Part shown: piece by piece, positions 25,570 through 33,640 of the stretch
Position numbering within the stretch: position 1 is the stretch's first letter
How the letters are laid out: every line of letters begins with the position of its first letter
From: JANQSP01 sp965237565
GTDB lineage: Bacteria; Bdellovibrionota; Bdellovibrionia; Bdellovibrionales; UBA1609
Length of the DNA stretch: 64,000 bases
Direction of reading: 5' to 3'
Assembly (NCBI GenBank): GCA_965237565.1
Contig: OZ250145.1
Coordinates: 806,001 to 870,000, forward strand
Program-made: the position numbers and the translations under genes
Notes under the pieces: generated by a model
What the model was told of the DNA's origin: nothing
The model's database searches: none
What the model saw: only the letters and a program-made list of their open reading frames with translations

Positions 25570-27237
25570 TCACATTCGTTTGTAGTTTGGGCCTGTGCCT
25601 CCTTCCTTGGGATTCCAGCGAGGTCCTACAATATCTGTAGCTTTGCAGTCTATGCAGTTGGGGGCATTGATGTGCCATTTTTTCTCTTTTTTTTCATACA
25701 CTCCTGCTGGACAAAGGTGAATGTAAAAATCTTGTATTTCTTCAGGGAGAGAATCCTTTTCTTTGACGTGGACGGGTATGTCATCTCTTGTCTTGTTTCC
25801 AGACAGATACACAGCATTTTCTTTGCCGAGTGATTTTTCATTTTTTTGAGAGGAATAGGCAAGTTTCTGTGTTCTTATTTTTTCTGCATCTGTTTCTTGC
25901 TCCTCTTTTTTATCATTGGGAAAGATTCCCTTTGTTAAAAACATCAACCCAGCTTGAAAGAGGCCATAGAAAATATTTTTCTGAAAGGCCTGTCTCACAT
26001 TTCTGATGGGGTAGAGTTCTTTTCCGATGCGACTTTTTTTTCTTACTTTGTGATCATAATTTTTTAGTACGTGGCTGGAGAAGTCCTTTGTTTTTAGAGC
26101 GGAAAAAGCCGTCTCAGCTGCGAGCATTCCTGAGGTCATAGCATAATGAATTCCTTTTAGAGCGGGGACATTTACCATTTGTGCTGAGTCTCCGCAAATA
26201 AGAAGACCATGATCGTGCATTTGTGCGGGCATGCTGTGGTAGCCTCCTTCCGGAATGGTTTTCGCTCCCCATTCCACACATTTTCCTCCCTTAATGAGCT
26301 CATAAAACAAGGGATGATTTTTTAGTTCTTGCAATTTTAGATGTACATCCAGATTTTTGAAGGGAGAATCAAGTCCGGCAACCAATCCCAGAGAGAGGAG
26401 GTTTTCTTTTAGGGGATATATCCACGATCCTCCAAAGCAATTGTTGGGCAGAGGCCATCCCATTGTGTGGATGATTGTTTTTGTTGAGGAAAGGGAGGGG
26501 ACTGACCAAAGCTCTTTGACTCCGAGAGCGTATGTTTGCGGATAGCGTGAGCCAATTTTTTTCCAGTGCATCCAAGCTTGAGAGAGATGCCCTCTAGATC
26601 CTTCAGATAAGACGGTGAGACGGGAGTGAATCGCCATGGGTTCCTGATAATTAGGAGACTTTGATCTGTCCTTGTTGAGGCCGTTGGGAAAGGTGCGAAT
26701 ACCTTTCACTTGCTCTCCATCAACTAGCAGGCAGTCAGCAGTGAAGGAAGTGAAAATATGAATTCCCATATTTTCTGCTTTTTCTGCCATCCATCTCACG
26801 ACTTCACAAAGGGAAGCGGTATAAAAATTTTTATTTTTCATAGTAGGAGGAATAGGAAGAGGCCACTTTTTTTTCTGCGTGAGATAGTAAAGTTTTTCGT
26901 TTTGCACTTTTTGTTGAAAGGGCCATTGTTTTTCTCGCATCTCAGGGAAAAGTTCTTGAAAGGCAATGGGATTGATGACAGCTCCTGAGAGAGAATGCCC
27001 GCCTATTTGATTGGCTTTTTCAATCACTCCGATTTGAATGTCTGGAAAAATTTCTTGGCTCAGTTGTTTTAATTTGATTGCACCACTCAGACCTGCAGGT
27101 CCTCCACCCACAAATAATATATCCAGTTCCACCTTGGAACTATCAGAAACGGAATCACATTTTTTGATTTTTGACTGCCAATCCACATTGCTTTGGTATT
27201 GACTGGGTCGAAAAAAAAGGAGATTTTTTTTTATCAT
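25570..27237 (-). CDS. Electron transfer flavoprotein-ubiquinone oxidoreductase, altered Fe-S site
   Basis: Membrane-associated flavoprotein passing electrons from ETF, reduced by acyl-CoA dehydrogenases, to ubiquinone. The 555-residue chain has the FAD site VGGGPAGLSGAIKL, the ETF-QO signature GGHSLSGAVINPIAFQELFP, the quinone/FAD region with GDSAQMVNVPALKG, and the C-terminal ferredoxin-like domain. That domain normally has four cluster cysteines. Here C509, C528 and C531 are present, but the last (third of the usual CxxCxxC) is Thr534, in NCIDCKATDI. It follows the NlpC/P60 lipoprotein gene on the same strand by 45 bases. etfA/etfB are not in the window; the beta-oxidation genes at 36-41 kb fit its role. 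Confidence 0.9.
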   Translation of the reverse strand: MIKKNLLFFRPSQYQSNVDWQSKIKKCDSVSDSSKVELDILFVGGGPAGLSGAIKLKQLSQEIFPDIQIGVIEKANQIGGHSLSGAVINPIAFQELFPEMREKQWPFQQKVQNEKLYYLTQKKKWPLPIPPTMKNKNFYTASLCEVVRWMAEKAENMGIHIFTSFTADCLLVDGEQVKGIRTFPNGLNKDRSKSPNYQEPMAIHSRLTVLSEGSRGHLSQAWMHWKKIGSRYPQTYALGVKELWSVPSLSSTKTIIHTMGWPLPNNCFGGSWIYPLKENLLSLGLVAGLDSPFKNLDVHLKLQELKNHPLFYELIKGGKCVEWGAKTIPEGGYHSMPAQMHDHGLLICGDSAQMVNVPALKGIHYAMTSGMLAAETAFSALKTKDFSSHVLKNYDHKVRKKSRIGKELYPIRNVRQAFQKNIFYGLFQAGLMFLTKGIFPNDKKEEQETDAEKIRTQKLAYSSQKNEKSLGKENAVYLSGNKTRDDIPVHVKEKDSLPEEIQDFYIHLCPAGVYEKKEKKWHINAPNCIDCKATDIVGPRWNPKEGGTGPNYKRM

Positions 27238-27282
27238 ATTGTTTTGTTAATTGTCATCTTAGGAAATTATATCTGCGTTTCC

Positions 27283-28794
27283 TTAAATGCTTTTGGGAGT
27301 ACATTCTTTGAGACAATCTTGGCCTTTCAAATATACCTCGTAGTCTAAGCAATCTGAGTTAGTAGTGTTGTGGCGAAGGATGGAAATTTCATCAATATCC
27401 CGATGTGCATTGATTCCAAATTTTTTGTAACAAGCTCTGGAGGCCATCCTTTTCAATCCTTTCATGATCGTCTGATTTTTGAAAGCATCATAAGACATCA
27501 TTCTATTGATTCCTACTGCGTTGTTGTGAGAGCTACTTTGTATAACACTAAATTTGATTTCCTCAGCTTTAATTCGTTGAGAGTGGCAATCATTTGCATT
27601 ACTGATATGTTCGATGCCAAAGGGATCTTCTTTAACAAATTCGATAATTGCTACATGATTACTGGAAGCAATGATATCACCCGTTTGAATGGGATTGTTT
27701 ACGGAGGGGTCTTGTTTGATTAGACAGGAAAGATTTTTTGGACCGGCTTTTTTAAAAACCCAAGAACTTACACCTTTCACATGTATGGGGCGGATGGAAA
27801 CGTGTTGTTTCAATCGCAAACCAGCAGTAGCCATTGCGGAGGAGATAAAGCCTGAGCAATCCACTCCCAAGACTGAAGACCCTGAACCAGAGTTTTCAAA
27901 TAGATTGATAGAACGAAAAGAAATACTGGGTTTGCCTCCGAAATCATAAATCAAAGGCCTTGCATGAATATCAAAGCACTTCTTATCAGTTGGTACTTGT
28001 GCTTGTCTGAGATAGTAATGCGATCGATTGAGACTGTCTAGATTGACAATCTTTCTTTTCGATCCACGACTGTCCGAGTGATTGGAGTAGCGAACCACTC
28101 CCTTTGTCATTTGACCTGAAGGCATAATTGAAAGATCCAAGACTTTGCAGCTTTGGTAGGCTGTTGCCATGACCTTTCTTGCTCCATACACCACGGGATG
28201 AACATAGGATTTCATGTCTTGCAACCACTTTGCATTGAATTCATTTTGTTGCGATCCTATCTTAAGGTTTGGATGGTCTTCTTGAGCACAGTCTTTATTT
28301 AATTTTTTTGCACTTCCATTTAAATCAGCAAACAATGTTTGTAATTGATCTTTGAATTTTCGACGTTCAACAGTTTCATTTTGGTTAAAAACATCATATT
28401 CAAATAAAAACAAAGTTTCTTCAACATCATCCTTATTTTGGTCTCTGAACTCAGTGATGAGAGCGTATATGCTGACAAATTGATCAGCAAATTTTTTGAT
28501 ATCTTCTTTCGATCCAGAATGAGAATCCATTAAAGACATCACTCGTTTTGTGACTTCTTTTCTCAGGGCAATATAGGGAATGGGGGATCCCTCGTTAGCT
28601 GAAACAATTTTGTCAATGTAATTCCATACATGTGTTTTAAAATCTTGACAGCCACTTTTTTGAAAAAGCAGATCAAAGGAATAGGATTCGGATTCTCCAT
28701 AGCCCAACCTGCCCACCTGCAGATTGAGGGGAGAACAAGAACACAAGCTGACGAAGACCAAAAGAATGGCATTTTGTGAAAATAGACGCCTCAT
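27283..28794 (-). CDS. NlpC/P60-family lipoprotein, probable peptidoglycan endopeptidase
   Basis: From ATG 28794 the product has 503 residues and begins with a lipoprotein signal whose lipobox ends SLCSC or CSCS, followed by a long helical region. The C-terminal half carries NlpC/P60 (C40 papain-like) signatures: VDCSGF with the catalytic Cys near residue 313 and a His in SNHVAII near 380, the usual spacing for cleavage of gamma-D-Glu-DAP bonds. A third polar residue could not be assigned firmly. The long N-terminal part was not recognised. The frame extends to 28953, but that start would bury the signal peptide and overlap divergent mutS. Likely periplasm-facing cell-wall remodelling. Confidence 0.72.
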   Translation of the reverse strand: MRRLFSQNAILLVFVSLCSCSPLNLQVGRLGYGESESYSFDLLFQKSGCQDFKTHVWNYIDKIVSANEGSPIPYIALRKEVTKRVMSLMDSHSGSKEDIKKFADQFVSIYALITEFRDQNKDDVEETLFLFEYDVFNQNETVERRKFKDQLQTLFADLNGSAKKLNKDCAQEDHPNLKIGSQQNEFNAKWLQDMKSYVHPVVYGARKVMATAYQSCKVLDLSIMPSGQMTKGVVRYSNHSDSRGSKRKIVNLDSLNRSHYYLRQAQVPTDKKCFDIHARPLIYDFGGKPSISFRSINLFENSGSGSSVLGVDCSGFISSAMATAGLRLKQHVSIRPIHVKGVSSWVFKKAGPKNLSCLIKQDPSVNNPIQTGDIIASSNHVAIIEFVKEDPFGIEHISNANDCHSQRIKAEEIKFSVIQSSSHNNAVGINRMMSYDAFKNQTIMKGLKRMASRACYKKFGINAHRDIDEISILRHNTTNSDCLDYEVYLKGQDCLKECTPKSI

Positions 28795-28947
28795 CAAGAC
28801 TTCAATCGGTAAAAATATATTCTGATTCAATTTTTTCTCGTTCTTTGCGATGGGAATTCCTCTTCGCAGAGTGGGGAAACCCTCTACAAAGTGGTAGATT
28901 GCATTGTTATTGACTGGTCTTTCGGCTCTGGGTAGATAAGGACCATC

Positions 28948-31515
28948 GTGCAAGTAAAGACGCTGACCCCTTTAATGAGACAGTATTGGAATGTGAAATC
29001 ACTTCACAAGGACAAGATTGTGTTGTTCAGAATGGGTGATTTTTTTGAAATGTTTCATGGAGATGCAGAAAAAGCGGCTCCAATTTTAAATATTGTCCTC
29101 ACTGCTAGAAACAAAAAATCGAGTGATCAAATAAAAATGTGCGGAGTTCCCCATCACAGTGTAGCTGGACCTATATCCAAACTTTTAGCTGCCGGTTTTA
29201 AAGTTGTCATTTGCGACCAAATGGAATCTGCTTCTCAAGCAAAAGTTTTGGTGAAACGAGAGGTCACTCGGATTCTCAGTCCGGGCATGGTTTATGATCC
29301 AGAAAGCCTGAATACCTTACAGGCTAATTATTTGTGTGCCTTTGATGCGGAAGCTGTGAGTTTTCTGGAGGCATCCACAGGGGAATCATTTTTCTATCTC
29401 AGCTCGGATCCAAAAATGCAAAAGCAACTCATTTTTTTGTTGCGTCCCGTGGAATTGGTATTCACTTCTGAACAAAAAACGAAATACTTTGATGGGATAG
29501 AATGGGAAAGTTTTCATCCAAGTCTCTTCGATGATTCTGTAGAACGAAGAAATGAAATACAGAATATGTTTGAATCAAAAGATTGGCCTCTCAGTGCTTA
29601 TCGTCTCCTAGCTTATCTGAAAGCTCACCAAGGTCTCGCTTCTCTAAAATCCTTGAGGCCCTTTCAGAAAAGAGTTCTTTCCCAGCAGATGGAATGGTCT
29701 CAGCAGTCACAAGAGCATCTAGAGATATTTAAAACGTACAAAGGAGAAAAAAGGGGCAGTTTATTTTTTTCTATTCATCGGACACGGACGGCTCCGGGGG
29801 CTCGCCTCTTACAGTCTCGTATCCAAACTCCTTCTACAAATCGCTTGGAAATTGAAAAAAGGCTAGATGATGTAGAATATTGGAGAAGCAATCCTGAGAA
29901 GATGAATGTGGTAAGGGAGAAACTCTCGCAGGTGGGAGACATTGAAAGACGCTTGGGGAAAATTGCCCACCCGCACTGTCACGCTCAGGATTTGCTGGGT
30001 CTGGCCAGTTCCTTGCGAGCGGGCTTGGAGATTTTGCCCCTTTGGCCCAAAGCACCTATTTCTTCTAGCATAGTGGCTTTGGCCAAGGAGCAAGAAACAC
30101 AGATCACTCGCACCATTCGTGCAGATGCTTCGGCCCAGTTGCAATCTGGATGCATCATCCGAAAAGAGGTTTCCAAGGAATTGGACCAACTCATTGAAGA
30201 AACAAATGGTTGGCAGATGAGTTTGCGAAGATTGGAAGAAAGGGAAAGAAGGCAAACGAACATTTCTTCCCTAAAAGTCAGGTACAACAGCATCTTTGGT
30301 TATTATATTGAGGTGACAAAAATTCATTCCAAAAAAGTGCCGTCCCACTACATTCGAAAACAAACTTTGGCACAGGCAGAAAGATACACAACAGAGAAAT
30401 TGCAGGGAATAGAGGTTGAAGTTTTGTCCTCTCGGGCAAAGCGAGTGGAAGTAGAACAAAAAATATTTGAATCTTTGCGGAAAGAAATTTTAGATCGCTT
30501 ACCGGACTTGTTCTACCTTTCTCGGGTTCTTTGTGAGATAGATCTCAGTTCCTCCTTGGCTTATTTGTCTATTGAGCGCAACTATGTTCGCCCTCAGTTT
30601 TCGAGTGAGAATCAGTTTGTTTTAGTCAACAGCCGTCATCCCGTACTGGAACAAGAACTGGATCGAACTTTCGTTCCCAATACAATCCGCATGAAGCCAA
30701 GTGAATGCCTTCTCTTAACTGGTCCCAACATGGCTGGCAAAAGCACTTTGATGAGGCAAGTGGCTCTCAGCACGATTTTGGCACAGGCCGGTGTTTTTGT
30801 TCCTGCCGAGCAGGCTCTGTTGCCCATCTTTCATAAATTATTTACTCGCATTGGTGCCAGTGATTCGCTTTCTCAAGGTCTTTCTACCTTTATGGTAGAA
30901 ATGAAGGAATCCGCCGAAATTCTTAGAAACGCAGATGAGCATTCCCTGATTATATTGGACGAAATTGGAAGAGGAACGGCCACCTACGATGGAATGAGTT
31001 TGGCACAAGCCATATTGGAGTACTTGGTTGAAAAAAGAAAGAGTCTCATTTTTTTTGCTACCCACTATCATGAACTCACCCATCTCGCAAAAGACTTCTC
31101 TCGTATCAGAAACGCCCATCTCAGTGTGAGAGAAAAAAAAGAAGGAGAGAAAAAAGAAGAAATTGATTTCCTCTACACGTTGAGCTCTGGAGCTACTTAC
31201 CAATCCTATGGAGTACAGGTGGCTCGCTTGGCAGGTTTTCCTTTGGGAGTCATTCAGCAGGCAGAAGCTTTGCTGAGAAAAAGAGAACTGGCTTCTTCTT
31301 GGCAAGAGGAAAGAGTTTCTTCTATTTCTTCTTCTGAGACCGGAGACCAAAGAGTTCCTTCCACCTCTTCTTCTCGGACCACGGAGCTTGATCCAAGTAC
31401 CAGAGCTTTGATCAAGGAGATAGAAAACTACCCGCTACAGGAAAAAAGCCCTTTGGAGACAATGGGGATCGTGGAGAACTGGAAGCAAGAGATTGAGAGA
31501 AATAAGAGAAATTGA
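28948..31515 (+). CDS. mutS: DNA mismatch repair protein MutS
   Basis: 855 residues, full length (E. coli 853). Mismatch-reading DFFEMF near residue 32, connector, core and clamp domains, then the ABC-type ATPase with Walker A GPNMAGKSTLM, Walker B IILDEIGRGTATYDG and FFATHYHELT. The C-terminal linker is Ser/Thr/Glu-rich with a loose duplicated stretch (SSISSSETGDQRVPSTSSS), probably disordered. GTG start with AAGGA upstream. mutL is not in the window. Divergent from the NlpC/P60 gene. Confidence 0.98.
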   Translation: MQVKTLTPLMRQYWNVKSLHKDKIVLFRMGDFFEMFHGDAEKAAPILNIVLTARNKKSSDQIKMCGVPHHSVAGPISKLLAAGFKVVICDQMESASQAKVLVKREVTRILSPGMVYDPESLNTLQANYLCAFDAEAVSFLEASTGESFFYLSSDPKMQKQLIFLLRPVELVFTSEQKTKYFDGIEWESFHPSLFDDSVERRNEIQNMFESKDWPLSAYRLLAYLKAHQGLASLKSLRPFQKRVLSQQMEWSQQSQEHLEIFKTYKGEKRGSLFFSIHRTRTAPGARLLQSRIQTPSTNRLEIEKRLDDVEYWRSNPEKMNVVREKLSQVGDIERRLGKIAHPHCHAQDLLGLASSLRAGLEILPLWPKAPISSSIVALAKEQETQITRTIRADASAQLQSGCIIRKEVSKELDQLIEETNGWQMSLRRLEERERRQTNISSLKVRYNSIFGYYIEVTKIHSKKVPSHYIRKQTLAQAERYTTEKLQGIEVEVLSSRAKRVEVEQKIFESLRKEILDRLPDLFYLSRVLCEIDLSSSLAYLSIERNYVRPQFSSENQFVLVNSRHPVLEQELDRTFVPNTIRMKPSECLLLTGPNMAGKSTLMRQVALSTILAQAGVFVPAEQALLPIFHKLFTRIGASDSLSQGLSTFMVEMKESAEILRNADEHSLIILDEIGRGTATYDGMSLAQAILEYLVEKRKSLIFFATHYHELTHLAKDFSRIRNAHLSVREKKEGEKKEEIDFLYTLSSGATYQSYGVQVARLAGFPLGVIQQAEALLRKRELASSWQEERVSSISSSETGDQRVPSTSSSRTTELDPSTRALIKEIENYPLQEKSPLETMGIVENWKQEIERNKRN

Positions 31516-31748
31516 AATCGTCTTGTGATGGGTAAAAATGCATTTTTTCTTCATTTTATCTGTAAAAATTGGGAATTGTGATTATATCGCTCAGTAAATT
31601 CACGGATCTAAATGAATCACTTGAGAGATGAAGCAATGCAATGTAGATAATGTGAGTCAGAGTCCAGTTTCTCTTTTTTGGGCTTGCCGTACCAGAACAA
31701 GACTGTATAGACTGTTTTTATTGAATAATTTTTTGAAGGAGGGGCAGG
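31516..31748. other. Intergenic region between mutS and the LuxR-type gene
   Basis: AT-rich 233-base gap. I found no convincing small gene, hairpin terminator or promoter pair. The only clear element is the GGAGGGG ribosome site just before 31749. Confidence 0.5.
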
Positions 31749-32138
31749 ATGCTCATTAACGAAAAAGATTTTCTATTTTCTTCACCAGAGGGCATAAGCT
31801 GCATAAAGGGCCATCTTCAGCAACGGGGTCTCTCTAGGAGAGAATCCGAGGTTGTTATCTTGGTTGTACAGGGTTTGACCAATAAACAGGTTGCCGATAA
31901 ACTTTGTGTTGCTGAGAAAACGGTCAAGTTCCATTTAACCAATGTTTATAAGAGAATGAAAATTTCTCGTCGTTCGGAGATCATTTGGTCTCTTCCCCTA
32001 GCTGAGTTTATGGAGCGAGCAAAAAGCAAGGATGCAACTCTTTCGCAAGTCAGTCCAGCTTCTTACGACGATCAAAAGGAAGATGATAACACTATACCGG
32101 TTGGTAATTCTACGGTTACTGATGAATACGAAGGGTAA
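31749..32138 (+). CDS. Stand-alone LuxR/GerE-type DNA-binding regulator
   Basis: 129 residues. The C-terminal helix-turn-helix of the LuxR/FixJ class occupies about residues 28-85: LSRRESEVVILVVQGLTNKQ, the AEKTVKFHLTNVYKRMKI recognition region and ISRRSEI. There is neither an autoinducer nor a receiver domain; the first 25 residues are too short for either. After the HTH comes a roughly 40-residue hydrophilic acidic tail. A very strong Shine-Dalgarno (GGAGGGG) precedes the ATG. Single-domain proteins of this type act as transcription factors, but the targets are not visible here. Confidence 0.82.
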   Translation: MLINEKDFLFSSPEGISCIKGHLQQRGLSRRESEVVILVVQGLTNKQVADKLCVAEKTVKFHLTNVYKRMKISRRSEIIWSLPLAEFMERAKSKDATLSQVSPASYDDQKEDDNTIPVGNSTVTDEYEG

Positions 32139-32323
32139 GGGAATTATTTACCCAAACTGTAACTAGGAGTGGTTTTTGCTGTTGTCCCTCCATTGGCTCT
32201 CGAAACAACAGATTCCGATTACTTGCATAACTTTTCATAAAGGTGTACAATTTTGCCAATCAATTGGCTTATTATTGTGGCAAGGCTTCATAAAAAAATA
32301 AGGAGAAAGTTCTGACAAGTCCC

Positions 32324-33583
32324 TTGACGAAGCAAAAGAAAAACGCCCTTTTATTTCTTACACATCGTCCCTTTGCAAATCCTTTAGCTATTGCTCATCT
32401 TGAAGAATTTAAAGAGTTGGTTCGAGCAGGGGGCTTCATAAACAGGGGCGTGGTCTATCAAGTGCTGAAAAAAATTGAACCTGCGACTCTGATCGGTTCA
32501 GGAAAAGTTGAAGCATTAAAAGAAAAAATCAAAACCAGCCAAGCAGAGAGAATTATTTTTGAGCATCCTCTTTCTGGTTTGCAAATCAGAAACTTGGAGC
32601 GAGAGTTACAAATATTGGTAATGGATCGCAATCAGTTGATTTTGGATATCTTTGCTCAAAGAGCTAAGACTCACGCAGGCAAGCTGCAAGTGGAGCTAGC
32701 TTGTATCTTGGATGAACTTCCTCGCATGGTGGGGGCTTGGATGTCTTCTTTATCTCGCCAAAGAGGAGGAATCGGAGTAAAGGGGCCGGGAGAAAAAGCG
32801 ATTGAAACAGATCGTAGACAGGTAAAAATACGAGTGAAAAAAATTAAGAAAAAGTTAGAGAAAATTCGTCGTGTTCGCGAAGGCCACAGAGCCTTGAGAA
32901 GAAAAAATAAAATCCCCATACTAGCTTTGATCGGTTACACCAATTCTGGGAAAAGTAGTTTGTTGAATGCTCTAACAGATGCATCTGTACCAGTGCAGGA
33001 CCTACCCTTTATGACTTTGGATCCAAAGACTAGAAAAATTTATATTCCCGGCGTAGAAAATGTAGTGATCACAGACACAGTGGGTTTCATAAAAAATCTT
33101 TCCCCTCATTTGATTGAGGCTTTTAAATCCACATTGGAAGAATCGGCATCGGCTGATATTTTGCTTCACGTAATTGATTTATCTAGCCCCTTAATGAAAG
33201 TGCAAATCGAAACGGTCAATCAGCTACTCGTGGAATTTGGTTGGGATCACAAGCCTCGCATCTATGTGTACAATAAGATGGACATTGCTCCCAAGGAAAA
33301 AGTCTTTCAAACCAATTCTTATCCGAGAGCCTTTGTGAGTGCTCTCAAGGGTGTTGGATTACATCAATTAAAAGATTCCATTGCGAAAGAGGTAGTGCGT
33401 TTGCGAACAGAAGAAGTAGAGCTCTATTTTTCAAAGCCAGAAGAAGAAAAAATTTACTATCTGAGTCGAAAAGCACTCATTCGTAAAAAAGAAATTAGCT
33501 CTCTAGGTACCATTTGTTACGCTTGCCTAGGGGATAAGCAAATGAAAGAATGGGAACACTTTATTGTGAAAAAAAGTCTATAG
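32324..33583 (+). CDS. hflX: GTPase HflX
   Basis: Ribosome-binding GTPase that splits stalled or heat-damaged 70S ribosomes. N-terminal HflX domain with LIGSGKVEAL and the RGGIGVKGPGEKAIETDRR signature, then the G domain: G1 GYTNSGKSS, G3 DTVGF, G4 NKMD, G5 SAL; 419 residues from the TTG at 32324. The only good Shine-Dalgarno (AGGAGA, 32301-32306) is 17 bases from that TTG but just 5 from an in-frame CTG at 32312, so the true start may be CTG. No hfq lies next to it. It converges with the malic enzyme gene. Confidence 0.95.
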   Translation: MTKQKKNALLFLTHRPFANPLAIAHLEEFKELVRAGGFINRGVVYQVLKKIEPATLIGSGKVEALKEKIKTSQAERIIFEHPLSGLQIRNLERELQILVMDRNQLILDIFAQRAKTHAGKLQVELACILDELPRMVGAWMSSLSRQRGGIGVKGPGEKAIETDRRQVKIRVKKIKKKLEKIRRVREGHRALRRKNKIPILALIGYTNSGKSSLLNALTDASVPVQDLPFMTLDPKTRKIYIPGVENVVITDTVGFIKNLSPHLIEAFKSTLEESASADILLHVIDLSSPLMKVQIETVNQLLVEFGWDHKPRIYVYNKMDIAPKEKVFQTNSYPRAFVSALKGVGLHQLKDSIAKEVVRLRTEEVELYFSKPEEEKIYYLSRKALIRKKEISSLGTICYACLGDKQMKEWEHFIVKKSL

Positions 33584-33640
33584 TTTGGCTGGTTGTGAGT
33601 GGGCTATTTTTGAAACCAAGCTGAGATCTTAACTGGTTCG

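Noticed and set aside
32135..32156. GGGTAA / TTACCC hairpin after the LuxR-type gene as a terminator
   Set aside because: The stem is short, the loop is large and no T-run follows.
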